NCBI GenBank assembly: GCA_905178155.1
Contig: CAJINV010000005.1
Coordinates: 8,306,515-8,370,514, forward strand
Source: Amoebophrya sp. A120
Lineage: Eukaryota > Sar > Dinophyceae > Syndiniales > Amoebophryaceae
Length of the DNA stretch: 64,000 nucleotides
Direction: 5' to 3'
How positions within the stretch are numbered: position 1 is the first letter of the stretch; each line of letters opens with the position of its first letter. The notes under the pieces are model-generated. The model ran no database searches and was not told the DNA's origin. It worked only from the letters and a program-made list of their open reading frames with translations. This document shows positions 1 to 11,500 of this stretch, piece after piece. The position numbers and the translations under genes are program-made.

Positions 1-3000
1 CGGATATGCATTGCAAAAGTTGTATCGTACTAGGTAGTACAAATTGCATATTTCTCAGCGTGAAAAATAAAAATTGAATTTGTCATGCTGTTTTACCTTG
101 GAAATGCGATTTGTAATGCATCACTGCAATTGCTACGAGTGCGATACTTTTGCACAGGATAACGGAGCTGGCGAGCTGATTTTCGCCAAGATTGCGGAGT
201 TACTGGCGCTACTGGAACGGTCGTGCTGCGGCGAGATCGAGTTTTTTTGCGCGATATCAACTGTAGAAATGTCTGGGTCTGGAAGAATGCAACTTGTCAT
301 GCTGATTTTGAATTCTAAAAAAATCTGTATTGCATGGGCAGCAAAGAGAGTCCAAGTTTTGCTACACGGAAAGAGCATTTGTCATGCGGTATAGCATCAG
401 GAAGCCTCACAAAATCTGTGATGCTAGGGCATGCATCACAGACATCAGAAGTCCTGCAAAATGTGCATGACAAACGTGGAAATCTTCCAGACCCAGACAT
501 TTTTACATTTGAAACGCGAAGAAAATTGAGACGGTCATGGTGAAGGACGAGAGCGGCGAGTTTGCGAAGTGGAAAAAGGAAAAGCAGCAGAAGCTCGACG
601 CCGATGGGAGAACGGCTCTGCGCGGGGGAGCTGCTGCGAGCAGCACGACCGCTGGTGCCAGTACAACATCGGACGAACCTCCTTTCCCCTACCCCTGGCC
701 GGTGGCATCGTTCTGTTCGGTGAAAGAGGAGTACGTGCGCAAATTCAGCCTGGCGCGGGAGTTCAAGGACCCAGGTACTGGCACGATATGACAGTGCGCA
801 ACTCCCCCTCCCCCTCATTTGTCATGCAAAAACCCAAATCCAGTTGCTCGTTGTGGCGCCGCGTGCATGACAAATTCCGGAAAGCCCGATAGTACTACAC
901 TCGGAGCATGAACCTGTCATGCACAGGACGCACCTGTACTGGTGTTTGTAATGCTGTTGATGCCACGCAAATGATAATGAGGAGGAGGTGGGGGGGTTGT
1001 GTACTCTCATACACGAACGCGTTGGATGTGAAGCAGTACGAGGTATTTGGAATATCAAATGCAAATATGTCTACTGGGTCTGGAAGTTTGGGATTTGTGA
1101 TGCTAACTCTCGATCCTACAAAAAACTGTATTGCATTACCAGCAAAAGGCGCTCAGATTTTTGCCACGACCCGGATCGGGCATTTCTCATGCAGGATAGG
1201 CATGATGAAGCCTTCGCGAGGGCTGCGATGCTAGAGAATGCACCACAGGCATCGTGGGTCATGTACTATATGCATGACAAACACCCAACTTTTCCAGACC
1301 CAGACATATTTGCAATGCATATGGAGACAAAAGCAACAATAGCAAACCTCCTTCACCGACCGCGTCGCTGTTCACCATGACACAGCGAAAAATGTACAAG
1401 AACTGCGGGCCGATCCCCAATCCCGAGGCAAGGCGGTCGAACTTGGAGGACTTGGTCGGCGACCGGCTGCAGTTTAACACCGGCCAAGCAGTGGAGGATG
1501 AAAAGTGGATCGAGGCGATTCGGGCTGTGTTACCAGTCATTGAATCGGCGGTGCGGGTGTACGATGAGGACTACTTTCACAACTTGCACCATCAGAACGC
1601 GCACGACTACAACCTGCGGGCCTCGAACCCGGAAAGTTCGTCGTCCGAGTGCAAAGTGAACATGAACGAGAAACTTCCGGTCGCAGAATGGCAAGTGGGG
1701 AACAGCTATCAAATGTAAAAGTGTCTGGGTCTGGAAGAATGCAACTTGTGATGCTGCATTTGGATTCCAAAAGAATCTGTATTGCATGAGTACCAAAGGG
1801 AATGTAATTCTTGCTACGCGAAGAGGGCATTTGTCATGCGGAATAGGCATCAAGAAGCTCTCAAAAAATCTGTGATGCTAGGGCATGCATCACAGACATC
1901 AGGGCTCATGCAAAACGTGCATGACAAGTGTCAGAATCTCCCAGACCCAGACATTTTTGCAATGCATAACAGCAACAGCGGGACGCGCGAGTCGAATCAA
2001 GTGCTGATGAACCCAGATCTACCTGCCTCCAAGGATCCCACGGAACCGCAGAACGCCAACCTGCGCGGGTATTTGGAAAACGAAAACCACCCTCTGTACG
2101 ACGGGTCTTTCACCTCCCGTGCACTGCAACCGATCCCAAACTTTTTGATGAAAATTATCCTGAGTAAAAAGAAAAACGTCCCCACCCCATAGTCAAGTTG
2201 GTAAATCTGCAACACAAATCTCCAAGGTTTGGGAGTTGTGCATGACAAGTTTCCATCTGCAGCGTAGTGCGGTGAGCAAGGGAAGCCGCATGAGAATGCC
2301 ACTTTCTCACCCTGGGTACAGCATTACAGATTCCAAAAAACGATTAGAAATGCCTCTCATGGAGATGCGCATTACAAATGTGTCTGTAATCGCAACTCTG
2401 CATGACAGCCATGGAGTGGGGACGTTTTTACTCAGGATACAAATCGAACAGGAGCTGGACGTCGTCATTGCCGACCTGGCGGCAATCACCGGGCTCTTCG
2501 GATTAGCGGTATCAAATGCAAATATGTCTGGGTCTGGAAGAATGCAAGACCTGTCATGCAGATTTTACATCACCCATGACGCCTGTAATGCATAACCTAG
2601 CATCACAGGAGATTTGTTAGAGGGCTTCCTGATGCCTATTCCGCATCAGAAATGCCCTCTCCATGTAGCACAAACTGGGCTCCTCTTGCTGGTCATGCAA
2701 TAAGTACAGATTCTTTTAGAATGTAGAGACAGCATCACAAGTTGCAACCTTCCAGACCCAGACATATTTGCATTCGATAAGCGGCCAGCAGGAACGAGTT
2801 GCTGCACTTCATTCCCACGACGAGAAAAGTGCTGCAGCACCTTGACGAATTGACGACCAGAATTGCCACCATTTTCGAGTACGAGTATTTGGTGCTGAAG
2901 AAAGACGTTTTGGAGCAATATGTGGAACTGTTTCAATACGCAGCCTACGAACGGGTCCGACTGGGAGCGGAGAAGGACAAGAAGCGAAATGCGGACGGCA

Positions 3001-3125
3001 GCGTGGTCGGGTATAGCGGAGCGACCGCGACTACGGGTGGTGCTGGTGGCGCCACTGCTGCTGCGCCCGCGGCAGCGCCGGCCCGAAGCGGGTGGAGTTT
3101 TCCGAGACCGGGCGGGTTCCGATGA
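1..3125 (+). CDS. Gene 1, 3' part, function unknown
   Basis: The gene enters from the left edge; base 1 is the third base of a codon. Removing seven introners with the 5-nt rule gives eight exons (1-4, 167-254, 520-786, 1017-1052, 1327-1706, 1974-2155, 2445-2509, 2785-3125) and 454 codons ending in TGA at 3123-3125. The product starts GAGELIFAKIAELLALL, has a Lys/Gln-rich stretch (KWKKEKQQKLD), an acidic helical middle (VEDEKWIEAIRAVLPVIE) and a helical C-terminal half, then ends in a Gly/Ala/Pro-rich tail. I recognise no domain. The helical repeats without catalytic motifs would suit a scaffold protein, but that is inference. Frame continuity across seven junctions makes the gene model strong. 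Confidence 0.75.
5..161. mobile_element. Introner, family D
   Basis: 157 bp. D-family ends: TGCAAAAG...CGTAC on the left and GTGCGATACTTTTGCA on the right. The right TSD is ACGGA and the left shows CGGA at the window edge. Excision continues gene 1 into AGELIFAK. Confidence 0.75.
255..514. mobile_element. Introner, family A
   Basis: 260 bp, TSD CGCGA perfect. Inner TIR is TGTCTGGGTCTGGAAG, mirrored by CTTCCAGACCCAGACA. The right terminus is GAAA instead of GATA. Excision joins FFCA to KKIETV in gene 1. Confidence 0.88.
787..1011. mobile_element. Introner, family I
   Basis: 225 bp, TSD CACGA perfect. TIRs read TATGACAGTGCGCAACTCC and an imperfect GGGGGTTGTGTACTCTCATA. Excision joins GTGT to NALDV. 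Confidence 0.88.
1053..1321. mobile_element. Introner, family A
   Basis: 269 bp, TSD TGGAA/TGGAG (one mismatch). Excision joins EVFG to DKSNN. The upstream exon is only about 36-41 bp. Confidence 0.87.
1707..1968. mobile_element. Introner, family A
   Basis: 262 bp, TSD ACAGC perfect. Excision joins VGNS to NSGTR. Confidence 0.9.
2156..2439. mobile_element. Introner, family B (forward)
   Basis: 284 bp, TSD AAAAT/CAAAT. TIRs carry AACGTCCCCACCCCATAG and GTGGGGACGTTTTTACTC. Excision joins FLMK to IEQELD. Confidence 0.88.
2510..2779. mobile_element. Introner, family A (opposite internal orientation)
   Basis: 270 bp, TSD AGCGG perfect. The internal sequence is the reverse complement of the element at 1707, so A elements insert both ways. 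Excision joins FGLA to ASRNEL. Confidence 0.92.
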
Positions 3126-3199
3126 GAAGCTCTTTCTGATAGTACTTTTTACCGGTGGTTCTTGTGTCAGACTTCCTATAATATGATTTCAACGCTTTG
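3126..3199. other. Intergenic, 3' flank of gene 1
   Basis: Short unique stretch between the gene 1 stop and the retroposon target site. No gene or introner is seen. Confidence 0.6.
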
Positions 3200-3214
3200 T
3201 AGAAGGAAATCCAA

Positions 3215-4119
3215 CCTCCTGTGAAGGCCGTCGCCTGAGGAGATCTCCCGGTCGTAACGTGGGGAGAAGCAGGCCGCATGCTCATCAGGGCAAGCGGTTA
3301 GTGGATCTGGTTGAAAGAGTGGCCCCAGTGAATGAGGGCCGCCGCCTCTCATGATGCCACCTCGTAGACCATATATACGCGCTGGCCTTGTTGTTCTACG
3401 GAGAGCTAGCAGCAAGCAGCTCCTTGGCCCATGCGCTTGCGCTGCTGCGCAGGTTCGCAACAAAAAGGCACGCCGCCGCTGTGCTGTTTGTTGCCTGCCA
3501 CCCGGGTGCCGCGGCTGCGCCTCGCGCGTCCACGGGACGCGACGGGGCAGCAAGCCGCGTGGCACCACCGACGAGCGCAGCTGCGCTACCGTTAGGGGAG
3601 CGCAGCCACCCAGATGGCTGGCCACCCCACCCTCCCGGATGCCGCCCCTTATCCGAGCTCGGCCAAGCCCATACCGAGAATTATAGCGCCGACCGTTGAT
3701 AGTGCGCGGCCACCCGGTTGGTCGGTACTATGAAGAGCGCGCCACGACAGGCGAGCCCTGTGGCACCACTGAAACGGCCACACAGCAACACACTGGCGGC
3801 GCACAACCGCCCACGAGTTGAGCGCCCCCAGACATGCAAATGCTTGCTGTAGCTACGCAGTGCAATACCAAATCGGACGAAAATCAACGGCAGTCGTGGG
3901 GAGGTGTTGGTGTTCGCGAGGCACTACGTCCGACGCGCCTCCGAGCCGTGAGGGCACTCGGAAGGGTAGGAGAGAGGGACCGAAAGTGCACCTACTCCGG
4001 GTGCGGGAGATCCTGGCGAGACAGATCCCACATACAACGCACTGAGACCCATCCGTCCCCTTGTACGTGCGATGTTTGTGCACAGTGGTCGGCATCACCT
4101 GTGGCTTCGATAATAATAA
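3215..4119. mobile_element. Retroposon insertion with 15-bp target duplication
   Basis: A GC-rich 905-bp block in AT-rich intergenic DNA. It is bracketed by a perfect 15-bp direct repeat TAGAAGGAAATCCAA (3200-3214 and 4120-4134) and ends in a TAATAATAA run just before the right copy. A long TSD with a short simple-repeat tail is the signature of target-primed reverse transcription (non-LTR element or SINE). Only short, poorly supported ORFs are present, so it is probably 5'-truncated or non-coding. No intact reverse transcriptase is visible. The strand is inferred as + from the tail position. Confidence 0.7.
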
Positions 4120-4134
4120 TAGAAGGAAATCCAA

Positions 4135-5518
4135 TTTTTATGTACTCTGCAGTTTAAGTTTAACACCTGATGACTTACATCAAATCTTATCAAACTAGTC
4201 CAAGAAGAAATTTTATACAAAATGCGTTATTTCAGCCCAGAAGAAGTTTTAGTTTCACCTGTTGATGTTGTGTTGCGCAATTTTTATCGGAAGAAAGAAA
4301 ATGGAAAATTGATGACCTTAGCAGAAGATGACATTGAAAAGGTCTCCGCGGCGTCCCGAGCTGCAAATGAAAAAAGTTTTTAGAAAGTTTGACTTACTTG
4401 TTCCTCTTGCATCGAATGTGAATTGAAACAAAGAAAAATACTGGTAATACCCAACAAAAAAGGATGAAAATGCACCCCTCTTGTACTTACTTACACCCCT
4501 TTGGTTTAAATTTCGACTTGCGCCAGGATTGATTCGCATGCCAGGTTCTTGATGATGTTATGTGTACAACAAAAATTATGTAAAGGCAATAGCTGTTGTG
4601 TTTATCACAGCCACTACAGGAGAAAATACAAGAAACGGCAAGAACTAAGCTATCTACCACTTCCACCAGCCTTCAATATTTTTTCTGTCACTTGCTGTTC
4701 GCCATCCGCAAGTAGTGAAGGTGGCCCGTAAAATGTTGATGAAAGCGATTTTCGATGACTATAATTGGGGTTTCTTGTGGATGCTCAGGGGGATGAGGTT
4801 GTAGTCATGGTGCAATCGTCTCTACTCTTCTTCACGCTCGAAGACTCATCTCTGTGGGGGTGCAGAGATTACTTATATCTATTCCAACAATTATATCGCG
4901 TTCGCGTAGGTGTACTTGCGTATCTTGTTCCGTTGTAGTTTTTCTCAGGGAAGAAAGATCAAGACATCGTCGTCGCAATAGTCGTCCTCGGTTGATGTAT
5001 ACTTATTCACGACGCAAGCAAGTAGTTTCTCTGCCGCGTTGATTGGTTTATTTATTTCTTGTTGCAGCTCGGGGTAGTCGTAGTCCTTGATAATATGGGG
5101 CGTGGTCGTCTTTGTGGTAGTGGTTGTGGTTCGTATCTGTGGTTCGTATCATCTGTGGGAAGTGGAATCCAAGCACACGGTTGATGACTTCCGTTGCAGG
5201 GGATCGGATTGACACTCATCGATTAGTGGCACGAACACTCAGGACAAGGACCACAACGAATCGATTTCGGTGGTTTCAAAGCAGGGATTCATTTGTAGTC
5301 GAAACCTTCTAGTTAGTTGCACGACCTGTTTAAGTACGTACTTATCATTCTGTCGCAATTTTTCATCTTTTTCTGCTCGCGAGTAGAGTCAGTCGCTTCG
5401 AAATGCTGAACTACACTATACGAGCTGTTTTTTAGAATGAAGGCTAGCTCCGTGGAGTATTCATTGTTGTAAACGTACTAAAGAGAATTGTTCTTCTGTT
5501 TGATTGAAAATAAACCGA
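4135..5518. other. AT-rich intergenic region upstream of gene 2
   Basis: About 1.4 kb with no coding exon, introner or repeat that I can support. It presumably holds the promoter and 5' UTR of gene 2. No TATA element or splice-leader acceptor could be called with confidence. Confidence 0.5.
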
Positions 5519-8500
5519 ATGATCATGAGGCCTCACGTTCCGGCTTCGGTGAGGATGTCCCGGAGGTGGAAAAAAAGGTGTCCAAGAACAGTAGTTTCTG
5601 CACATAAAAAGGTAAAAAATCCACCGGCAGAAGTTGTTGTGCAGCGGCCACTACTGAAGAACAAGAAGCGACCTGAACAAGAATTTCTTCCTTTCTTCCC
5701 GCGACGTTCTTGGTTCCGGTCCTGTCTGCAAATTTTTGTCATTTCTGGGTCGACGTTCTTCCTGCTCTTCCTTGGTCTTTTCTCGTGCGAAAAAGACCAC
5801 GACGACCACGAGCAGCACCATAAGTCCTCCTCCTGCTCGTCCCAGCAACATTGGCAGCATGACGAGCGCCAAACTATCAAAAGCAAAAGGCTTCGCACAG
5901 CACAGCAGCAGGAGCTTTGTCATCTTCGTGACCTCGCGGGAGCAGTACCACAGCCCGCGAATTTTCAACATCTACTTCATCCTGGCGCTTCATTTAGTAC
6001 AATTTTCGTGGCGGCAGCGGCACTAGAAGGAACCACGTCAGGCCGCACCAGAGCAGATGCAGAAAGCAACTCTGTTGTGGAGGATGAAGATCATTCTGCA
6101 GGAATCAAACTGCAACAACTACACGACCGCACGACAGCACGAGGAGGGGCGCAGGCGCAGCATCAGCTTGAAGATGTAGATGGTGAAAACAACATTACGT
6201 CGGCACTTCAGATGAGAAGTAGAACGGTACTAGCGCAAGAAGGACCACAAGCAGAAGTAGACTTGGCAGAAGCCCTGGAGGTGGAACAAGCTGCAGGCAG
6301 TCCAACAGATGACCACGACCTGGTAAACTTTTCGCCCGAGGACGAGAATAGTGAGCCTCAAGATCATCTTCAAAGCGGTGCGGGAGGAGAGCAAGAGCAT
6401 GATGGAAGAAGTTCTTACCTAGATGATGGTGCTGGTGATGTTCTTGTACCACGGCTATTACCACAAGAACAAATCGACCTTGGTCGTGGTGGTGGTGGAG
6501 AAAAAAAGACTACTACTAAAAGCTCTACTTCTACTTCCCCCACCACAGGAGCTGCCGCTTCTCACATCATCAACTCTCGTCCACCCGGAAGTAGCAGTTC
6601 ATTTGTGGACGAGTTCTTCCTGGAGAGCGACGGCGGGTCCTGGACAACATCTTTAGTACCCGCAAGAACTAGTACACCAGCATCTTCTTCACCTAGCCCG
6701 GGCGAGGGCGGTGGTCCTCGGGATGAAGGATGTAGTGAAGAAGACGAAGCAGGTGAAACTGGAACCACAGGTGGAACAACTACAAGGTGTAGCGGAATTG
6801 TTACGCTGAAAGCTTCAACATCTTCTGTGGTGCCAGACGTACAACATCGTGCCTCCGGACAGCAGAAGCTGTCAACAAGAACTTTCGCTTCTTCTACTGC
6901 AGCACCTTCTACAACAAAAACTTCTCTCGCAAGGACTACAACTCCCGAGTCTTTTCTCCAAAAATTTTTCCGGCAGCGTCGAGAAAGCGAAAAGCAGAAA
7001 ACAAGTCGGAAAATTGGAAAGATGGCCAGGGAAGAAGTAGAGCATCAAGTGCAAGAACGCGACGGGTATCAAATGAAAAAATGTCTGGGTCTGGAAAGTT
7101 GCAACTTGTGTTGCTGCCTTTGGAAGGTAAAAAAAATCTGTATTGCATGACCAGCAAGAGGAGCTCAGTTTGTGCTACGCGGAGTGGGCGTGTCTCATGC
7201 GGAATACGCATCAGATTCAGAAGGCCCTTATAAAAATCTATGATGCAGCTTGGTCATGCATTACAGGCATCATGGGTTGTGCAGAATATGCATGACAAAC
7301 CTGGCAGTCTTCCAGACCCAGACATTTCTGCACTTGATAACGGGTCGTACAGTTCCAATGGCGACGAGGACGAGGATGAGGACGGGCACTTTTTGGGTAG
7401 AAAAGATCCGAAGAAGGTCGCCCTCGAGAAACGTCGGAAGGAGGCGAAGCGTCTCGCGCTGGAGGATTTTAAGAAGAAACCGAAGCGGCGCGTGTACGTG
7501 GCCAGCTACAACGTTCTGTCGCTGCTGCAACACCGCAGCTCGGGGGGTCCGGACCTGCGTTCCATGAAATACCAGCTGCCAGACAAAAACAAATTTTTTC
7601 AAAAGTTTCTTAACATAGCGGAAAAAGACTTGCGAGCTGCAAAGTCAACGGAGCGGCCTGCTGCGATGAAGAAACAGAAGGATTACCTCCGCCTGGAGTT
7701 GGCCTGGAAGGAATTTGTTAACGGCCAATTGTGGACGCGGTACCCACTTACCTACTCGCAGCTGAGGGCCGTCGAGGGGTTATCCTGAGTAAAAACGTCC
7801 CCACCCCATAGTCAAGATGGGGACTTTGCAACACAAATCTAGGAGTTTTGGGAGTCACGCATGACAAGTTGCAGTCCGTAGTGTAGTGCAGGGTAGCAAG
7901 TGCAGCCGCATCACAGATCCATCTGCGTATCCTGTTCACAGCATCACAAATTCCAAAACACGACTGGAAATGTCTACCATGGCTATGCGCATCACAAGTG
8001 TCGTTGTCATTGCAAATCCGCATGCACAACCGCAAACGCAAGCGCCACAACTTTTAGCTGCGCAAGAACAACAGCCGCCGGCCCAGATGATGGTAGGAAT
8101 ACGGATGGGGAGGCCACTTAACGCACTAGTAGCTCTACTGCATGAAGTGAACGAACAACTAGACCAAGGAGCAGAAGATGGCCGAGAACGAGAGATAGAC
8201 GATGAGGAGGAGGCGCGAGGCAACGCTGCAATCCTACCGAACCCCAAGTACTACATCAGGACTAAAGACATCAAGAGGACGATGCGAAGGGCGTGGAACA
8301 GCATCAGAAAATGTAAAGAAGAACGAGAACGCAAACGGATCCCGGAGGAGGCAGCGACGGGGAGAAGCTGCTGCAAGGGCGCCGATACGAAAAAGGCAGA
8401 CGAGGGTATAATGAACGGAAGTAGAGGTATGGTTTAAATAAAGACTGCTGTTCTATTTCATAGTAAGAAATTAAATTGTTGATCACATTCACTGTTAAGG

Positions 8501-11500
8501 GCAGGAGGATAGAAGAGGAGAAGCGAAAATATAAGGAAAAGGGAAAAGAGGCGCGAGATACGAACGGGTCTGCAAGCTCCATTCTATGTACTTAGCTGCC
8601 GCGACATAGAATGGTACCCGTCAGGCTCGGGGAGCTACTCTCTATGAAATTGATGCAGGGCACAGACTTCGAATTCACTTTCCATAAAACAAGGGCTGGA
8701 CGGGACAGGTACTGACGTCGAAGCGCTCTGCGCCTGAGACGTCACACATAGCAACAGAGATCAAACGGGCGCCCTGATTCGATAACTACGCCGATGTTGC
8801 TATCTGGGACCAACATGCAGTCGCATCGCACACCCGGGAGAAATATAGTCAGATCATCTAACAAGAAAAGGGAAAGACACGCAACTAGGAACGGCGCGCT
8901 TTTGTGCATCTACTTCTCATCGAGTCCAGCAGAATGAGCCAAGGACACTGCCACCAAATCGACAACGGCCGCCCCGGGGTGGTAAGTGTCGACCAGACCG
9001 ACGGCAACATATTCTGCTGGGTGTGGGGAGTAGATTTCCAAAAGAGGAGGGAAGTATGTCTGAATATGCATGAAAAGCATGGAGATAGTGACCCTGAGTT
9101 ACCTTCATTTTTTCCGAGGGAAAAGTTTTGCATGCGAAGGTAAAGCAGGCTCGCGCTGCAAATCAGTGGGAGGAATGGATAAGTTATAGATTCAGGAAAA
9201 TTCTTGGCTATTTGTATGATTTGCATCTCTATGTATGTAGCAACCTTCACGTGGTGAAGCGTCCGCCAAATTGTATGAAAATTGTATGAGAGATTCCTGT
9301 TGCTATAATTTCTGGCATCATTCTAGCGGCAAGAATTATACCAATCTAAACCTCCGCCGAAATGCAGAGAGACATACTCGAGGCAGGGCGTCTACCTCTT
9401 TGCGTGTAAGGGCACCCGGCCCCTTTTCCTTTTCCTCTTTTTTTTGCATGCGGGTAGCCGAATAGAGGCTGAGCCGCATGCAATCCAAATCCGATTTGCT
9501 TGCTGCTGCTATGTATGCTTTGTATGTTTCCTGCCGCCTTGTAGTCGTTATTAAGCACCTCGTCTTTGCCGCTCTTCGTTTGTTTTGTCCAAGGAGCTAG
9601 ATCGCAAATTCGTGCGCTCCATCGCCTATGAAAAATTAGATCTTCCCTGTGCCCGGTGTTGTCCCATGTAGATTTAGGTCTCTACCCTTTTACAGTCTTT
9701 TGTCGTCTCCTCGCGCTTAGTCTTACTTGATCCACGACTTGTAGCGCTAGTCGTTCCGCGGACCCCGCGTCCTCGCAGGGGCTTTTCTTTTTTTTTCCGC
9801 CTAGCCAGCGGGTTGTTGCTTGGGGGGGTGTCAGCTTTGCGTGGCAACTTTATATGCGTGCTTTATTCCGGTTTTGCATGACAAAGATTTATTGGCTTTA
9901 CTACAGCACCCTGCAGACTATCTGCTTTGACTGCGTAGAGGCAACCGGTGTAGTCTTCCTAGCGCACTAGTTTCGCCCGCTGCTACCGGGTCAGTAGTTA
10001 GAAGAATTCAGGTTGCGCGGTCTCTAAATGGTCCGTGGGGGTGGCTTAAGTTTTGACTGGGTGACTTGTTAGCTCTAGAAAAAGCTCGCTTTCGTATTTC
10101 TAAGAACAGAAATTTTGCATGACAGATTCAGGCTCAGCTAAGCCGGTGTAGATAGTATCCCCCCGCACTGCTATGCCCCCAAACACATCTTTCCGGACGC
10201 TGCAAGATGGAGAGATGTGGCGTGTGCCGCTGCTACCGGCTCGACACGTAAAGGAAAACGAATCCGCGCGCTCGGCTTGGTAGCTACCCCCATGCCGTTC
10301 GGGTTTTAGCTGCCACTGGCGTCATTGATCGGCGTCGCCAATATCTCCATCCCGATGATTTCCATCTCTACGTTTGTGTATGGTGCATAGGAGCTTGCTC
10401 CTTTTTGTGCCGCGGTGTCGGAGGTTTTGCAGCATGCACGCACAAACAGCATTTATGGAAGCGGAGGGGGGGGCGCGGGACCCCCATCAAGTCGTCGCGG
10501 CGCGAAGCCGCAAATCCTTGGGCCACGTCTACCACCAGAAGTATTCCGCCCGGGGGCCGCTCAATCAATAGGCGGGCGCGTCCTATGCGGTCGGGTTTGA
10601 AAGGTACAGTCCGTGCGCCCGCAACTGCCGCAAGGCATCGAATCCGGGGGGTCAATATAAATTTTTTGTAGTGTTTTTTGATGCAATGTAGTGACGATGA
10701 TTCCGTAGCCTGGTTAGCCCGTCCAAACAGGGCAAAGAGCGCAGCGGCTTCCTGCGCAGCGGCTTCCTGCGCAGCGGCTTCCTGCGCAGCGTCGGTTCGT
10801 GCACGTGTGTCGCTCTTCGTTCGTTGCCTTCAGGAGCTTGATCGTAAATTCGTACGCTCCTTCTGCTTTGAAAAATTTCGATCTTCCCATCTGCCCCCAT
10901 CTTCCGATGTAGATTTAGGTCTCTACCCTTTTACTTCTTCTCTCGTGTAGTGTTCGTTGTTGTTTTACCTGACCCGCCTGCTTAGCGCTAGCCCGCGTAG
11001 CCCGCATCCTCGCAGGGGCAGCTGTTTTTTTTTCCGCCTTGCCAGCGGAGTTTGTCGCGGGGAAGAATGCAGTCTGGGTTCAACCGTCCCTCCCTCCCGG
11101 GGTTCAACCGTCCCGCCCCTCCTCATGTAAATAGTGAAAAACTTCTCTTGCGTTTTTAGTCTAGTCCTTTTTCCGTAGATCGTTTTTTATGTTCGACCTT
11201 ATGGCATCGGCGGCTGTCGCATTATGCGCCTGGTGTAGCTGTTCAAAGTCCCTCGGCATAAGGGTCATAGTCTCGTATACAAGGCGCGCGGCAGCTAAAT
11301 GCGCGCTTGGTCGTTCTAGAAAATTAGTACCAACTGACCCATTATCGGCCTATAGTATTCGTGGACCACCCCTTTGAGGAAGCGGGTGCGTTCGGTTGAC
11401 CACTTTCATAGGTTGGTCATGGGGAATTTATTCCCCACCTGTCATGCATGTTGGGTCGCCGAAGTCTCTGTTTTGCATGGCGTGCTCGAGTACCGGGGTG

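Noticed and set aside
7067-7339. Introners as group II or other self-splicing introns
   Set aside because: They are too short, have perfect TIRs and TSDs, and no domain V-like structure is visible.
10704-10712. TCCGTAGCC as a dinoflagellate spliced-leader gene
   Set aside because: Only nine bases match the start of the leader I remember, and the following sequence does not.
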